Below are positions 29,175 to 32,520 of a stretch of 32,520 bases of DNA, one piece after another. The stretch's first letter is position 1. Every line of letters starts with the position of its first letter. The position numbers and the translations under genes were made by a program. This stretch comes from Coptodactyla brooksi (Eukaryota; Arthropoda; Insecta; Coleoptera; Scarabaeidae): assembly GCA_033557675.1 (NCBI GenBank), contig JAWQRM010000075.1, positions 1 to 32,520 on the forward strand. Reading direction: 5' to 3'. The notes below the pieces were generated by a model. That model did no database searches, was not told the origin of the DNA, and saw only the letters and a list, made by a program, of their open reading frames with translations.

Positions 29175-30295
29175 CATTTTCTATATTTTTTATTAAGTTT
29201 CAATGAAAAATATACGAAGCATTTTGTTTATTAGCCGTAGATTTCGCACACTTGTTTGTGTTAGGAATGAAAGGCTTCCGTACTAGACTTTCTAATTAGT
29301 GTAATAATTAAAATATAAGCGCCTGATGAATTAAGCAAGCAAAATCTATCATAATCTATCAAATCAAACGTATTGTTACAGGAAATGTCTTTAATCGATA
29401 ACTCGCCCCGTTATTTAGTGAATGATTCTTTTTCGAAATGGTTATTTCTTTCTAAGTTAATGGCAATTGGGTTTTGGCTTTTTGAGTAACTTATTAGTCA
29501 TGCTGATTTGTTAATGCTTCGAAATAGCATTGACTTAAAGATTTAAGTTAATGCTATCCATCACAAGACCTAGTCTATTCTAACCTTCAGCAATTTAGTG
29601 ACTAACTGAGCAATATATTGCTCATAGCTCAGAAATTGTAAAAAAATACCTACTAGCAATTTGACAAACATTGTGATGTATTGTTTACATCGGCCAAGAA
29701 TGTTTTCATGTATATCCAACTAATATCGATTGACGTAGTGGTATTTTACATTTATGAAATTCGCTCCGAAATATCCACGGAACAGCTGTAAAGAAAGCGA
29801 CCGCTCTAGTATCCTGTGAATGTTTCAACAGCAACTACCTTAATTGCACAATGCTATTTGTGTAGAACAACATCTAGTGTATCTCTGCCTCGGACACCAT
29901 AAAGTCATCTATTAGTACAAGTTCATAATTTGCTGTCAGAATGACCATGACGTTTCGTGTGTACTTTTCTTGTTTTTTACTATTTTGCAATAGCGATTAC
30001 TGATAACACATGAGATAGGTATCATACATATGTACCTACGATCGCTATTTTCAATTTCAGATGCCTTAATCGTTCACTTAAGCCATTTTAGCGTCTGTAC
30101 TTTGCTCGCGGTGTGCAAAGTTCTAATAACCGGCAATAAACGGATGTGCCCATTATTGACAATTAATTTTCTCCGTGTCTGAAATGTGCTCATTTGTTTT
30201 CCGTGCCGCAAGCAATATTTTAACCCAGTCACGATGATAACTGCATCCTGTCCCAATGTTATAATTTGAACGGAGGGCAGCGTATGTCCAAACAA
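29175..30295. other. No gene; two hairpins
   Basis: 29524-29557 has 15-base arms with one mismatch (ATAGCATTGACTTAA around AGAT). 29608-29623 is the perfect palindrome GAGCAATATATTGCTC. The minus frame 30074-30295 (73 codons) has no recognised family. Sequence texture between 29750 and 30300 is less repetitive than elsewhere and could be host-derived. Confidence 0.45.
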
Positions 30296-30870
30296 AAACT
30301 TATAATTAGCGCTGATAAATCCGTGCCAATTAGGGACATTCGAAGAAGTCAGCTAATTATTTAAGTATCTGGCGGGATTGCCTCGCATTATAACTTGATT
30401 TATTTCGACGATTATTGACGCAATTAGACGTGGCGTGGGTAGGAATACCCGGAAAACTCAGCATGATTATATGGTGCACCTATATAGTGGAAACTCTATA
30501 ATGACAGGGAAAGGGAGAAAGAAAAAGAGAGAAATAGAGACAGAGAGAAGGCGAGAGAGAGAAGCAGATATAAAAAAGGAAGGAAAGAGTGCATGTGCCT
30601 AGGGGCTTATATAGTTGCCTTCGTGGAAGAAACGCGGAAACCTCGCTTAAAATGTAAACACATGTGCGACCGGACCCGACTCCTATAGCACGCCCATAAA
30701 ACGTTTAATTATGCCTGTTAATGTGACGGGAGAAATGATTCAGCCGAGTTATAAATACACCTAGCCGTGTACCACGTACGTCTCTTTTTTCTCCAACCCA
30801 ACCTCTAAGCGCGCAGTTTGCTATGGATACTCTTTGGACTTGAATTACAACGTTAAACTAGTGGGGACTA
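30295..30870. other. Possible host regulatory or conserved non-coding stretch
   Basis: GC-balanced, non-repetitive sequence with homeodomain-type cores (TTTAATTATG, CCATAAAACG, GACGATTATTGACGCAATTA) and a TATA-like TTATAAATACAC near 30750. A purine-only (GA)-rich run lies at about 30506-30594. GA tracts and homeodomain cores occur together in insect enhancers and promoters, but neither is specific. No exon could be supported. Confidence 0.25.
30506..30594. repeat. GA-rich purine tract
   Basis: GGGAAAGGGAGAAAGAAAAA and GAGAGAGAGAAGC-type runs with almost no pyrimidines on the plus strand. Confidence 0.8.
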
Positions 30871-30999
30871 ATATATTTTTAATCGACATCTATTAAAGCC
30901 ATAACAGTACTATAACAGTAACTTGTTTAATTTGTTTCTGCCTAAATTTTGAGTGTTTAGAGCAAACCCTATCGAATAAATACACCTTCTTCGGATCAT

Positions 31000-31360
31000 A
31001 TAGGGATCTCAAATATTACTATAAAATCGGCTTGATATCGTAAGATATTTATCTAGATATTTGGAAACCATGCAACCCAAAGGACAGACACAAACAGACC
31101 AACCGCTAAAAATATACAGGATGAGCCTGAATTTAATGCAAGAATGGACGATAGCAGATGATAAGCAGTGATCGTTAACCAAAAGATAATATATTAAATA
31201 ATTTGCAAAAAGATAGTATTTTGTAATTTTCACAAATAATTGTTTGCAAGTCACTTCAATTGAGGTAACGAACAAAAAGCACCATGACAAAATAAAAGGA
31301 AACTGATTTTTGCACGAGTGATACGAAATTAAATTTTCACGTGAATAAATGACAATTAAA
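31000..31360. other. Unassigned, with short repeat shared with 15.2 kb
   Basis: The CAGACCAACCGCTAAAAATA string near 31096-31115 parallels 15247-15266 and is followed by ATACAGGATGAGCCTGAATT, which looks like a Tc1/mariner-type terminus. The 121-codon minus frame (31009-31374) has no family features. Confidence 0.4.
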
Positions 31361-31362
31361 TA

Positions 31363-32200
31363 ACAGTATAACAATTAAATAACGAGAATTTAATTTAAAT
31401 CATGCAACACGTAGCGCCATCTATGGAGCATATATACTATTAGACAAAGACAAGCCACATCTTTCCAACGCACCCAAGTTCATGCTCATCGGATGACAGG
31501 TTTACCAAGAAAACTGTGCTGATATATGTCTAAATGAGTAGTTCAATCGTTTTAAAAATGGTCGTGAAGATTTAAATGATGATGAAAGACCTGGTTATCC
31601 AGAAAGCAAAAATCGTGCTGAATGGGTAGACATTAAAATTGCTGAAAATGATTTTCTTCAAAATGATTCGATGATAACTGGTGTTGAAACATGGTGCTTT
31701 AAATATGATCCAGAAGCTAAGCGTCAATCTGCAGATTGATTCCAAATGGACAAGATGCCTTGTGCACAAGGGATTGTCCACAAGGGATTTATTCCACAAG
31801 GTAAAACGGTCAATAGAGAATTTCATTTAGCAGTTTTACATCGTTTGTGGTCCCGAATTGTATGTGTTAGGCCTGAATATCCAGCAGAAAAACAGCTGTT
31901 TTTATCGTATGATAATGCACCACCACATAAGACGTTAAAAGTTCCTGAATTTTTTACTGAAAAAATGTCATTGACCACTCACCATATTCGCCTGATATAT
32001 CACCGTATGCCTGTTCTCTTTTCCTTGAACTGAAAATTGCGATGAAAGGATCGTTTTTTTGCTGATATTTCAGCCATTCAATTAACTGTGACCCAGGTAC
32101 TAAAGTTCGTTCCTAAGGATGACATACAAAAATGTATGCGTCGATTGGTTCATCGTGCTAGAAAGTGTATTGAGTTAAATGGAACCTATATTGAATAGAA
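31363..32200 (+). mobile_element. Mariner family-1 copy C, catalytic residues lost
   Basis: The left end ACAGTATAACAATTAAATAA (31363 on) corresponds to the family-1 terminus, and GACAATTAAATAAC just before it is a partial duplicate of the same string. Leader sequence matches the copy at 27957-29172 (GTAGCGCCATCTAT, TCATGCTCATCGGATGACAG). Coding blocks: FKNGREDLNDDERPG, MITGVETW (first catalytic Asp is Val), FIPQGKTVN, LAVLHRLWSRIVCVRPEYPA, LSYDNAPPHKTLKV (second Asp kept) and, one frame over, YSPDISPYACSLF, where the third Asp is Ala. It ends HRARKCIELNGTYIE-stop near 32198. HTH sequence between the leader and FKNGRED is largely missing, and no right terminal repeat follows. Confidence 0.85.
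31746..32033 (+). pseudogene. Mariner transposase, central-to-C-terminal segment
   Basis: This 95-residue frame contains GFIPQGKTVN, LAVLHRLWSRIVCVRPEYPA and LSYDNAPPHKTLKV with the second catalytic Asp. It retains the CVRPEYPAEKQL block that the 27957-29172 copy has lost and the DNAPPHKTLK block that the 15305-15851 copy has lost. After TEKMS the frame slips and the third-Asp block continues in another frame. The first residues (MDKMPCAQ) include a small duplication of the VHKGF segment. Confidence 0.85.
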
Positions 32201-32520
32201 AACTTTTTTTCTAACTACTTTTTCTTACAACAATATATTGATATTAGAATTATGTGAATTGAACAACATTTAAAATTTCTTTTGTTGAAAAATATTCTAA
32301 ACTAAGGAAGCTACGACCACTTTAAGGAAATCTGATTTTTCAGAGGTGTTGTGCGGTATCCACGATAGCTCTAAACAAAATCATCTGCTATCAAAATCCA
32401 AAAATATTCTGATATTATATGAATATACCTTATTCGTGAACGAAGGATTTTTTGAAAAAGGAACTTTTGACAAAATGGCGGCTGTTTTAAGCAAAAGTGC
32501 GACTTATCGTACTCTTATTT
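32200..32520. other. No gene recognised
   Basis: AT-rich end of the window. ACAAAATGGCGGCTGTTTTA near 32470 is a short string of the kind found in repeat leaders, but it matches nothing else here. Confidence 0.4.

Noticed and set aside
30074..30295. A 73-codon minus-strand frame as a small host gene.
   Set aside because: No domain, signal peptide or splice context could be seen; the length is within chance for this composition.
1..32520. CRISPR arrays, prokaryotic operons, restriction or toxin systems.
   Set aside because: No regularly spaced repeats, no compact gene rows and no prokaryotic genes are present; composition and repeats are those of an insect nuclear genome.
1..32520. Both window ends contain CGTACTCTT.
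   Set aside because: The match is only 9 bp, and the left one lies inside piggyBac coding sequence; not evidence of circularity or a terminal repeat.

Overview
The window looks like AT-rich, non-coding, repeat-dense DNA from an insect nuclear genome. The transposon families (mariner, DUF4817/DDE-type Tc1-mariner relatives, piggyBac-like, Penelope-like, non-LTR LINE remnants) are typical of arthropods. The mix resembles ant or other hymenopteran intergenic DNA, but that is inference. No bacterial, organellar or rRNA block is present and I could not support any intact host gene. Nearly every open reading frame that can be recognised is a broken transposase or reverse transcriptase.

Layout. 1-896: minus-strand piggyBac-like deletion derivative ending at a TTAA. 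1180-2300: decayed DDE/DUF4817 transposon (+). 2430-3010: Penelope-like reverse-transcriptase remnant (-). 3029-3765: first copy of a ~0.74 kb dispersed repeat with a tRNA-like promoter; a piece of its tail recurs at 4008-4072. 4370-5200: second DDE/DUF4817 element (-). 5523-5800 and 5960-6200: GIY-YIG fragment and LINE RT fragment, both +. 8564-8985: left end of a Tc1/mariner-like element beside a (TA)n tract. 8991-9770: internally deleted mariner (+). 10283-10414: Tc1-like N-terminal fragment. 11284-11513: multi-arm inverted repeat. 11660-11740: tRNA-like fragment (-). 11872-12668: second piggyBac-like derivative (+). 13160-13520: CpG-rich island. 15305-15851: mariner family-1 copy (+). 16808-17602: DDE element with ~120 bp terminal inverted repeats, ending directly beside the second copy of the 0.74 kb repeat (17614-18345). 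19848-20626: DDE element (-) with ~40 bp terminal inverted repeats. 24600-24845: LINE 3' tail followed by simple sequence. 25071-25919: unclassified element with long terminal inverted repeats. 27500-27880: LINE fragment (-). 27957-29172: best-preserved mariner family-1 copy (-), with TIRs and TA duplications. 31363-32200: third family-1 copy (+).

The genes do not work together: the window is a transposon graveyard in which several families landed in or beside each other. All three mariner family-1 copies are dead in different ways. The best candidates for something undescribed are the 25 kb long-TIR element with no recognisable transposase, the paired 0.74 kb repeat with a tRNA-like head, and the three-arm cruciform at 11.3 kb. 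Two stretches (about 10.74-11.12 kb and 30.3-30.85 kb) have a less repetitive, higher-GC texture that could be host regulatory DNA, but nothing in the sequence proves it.
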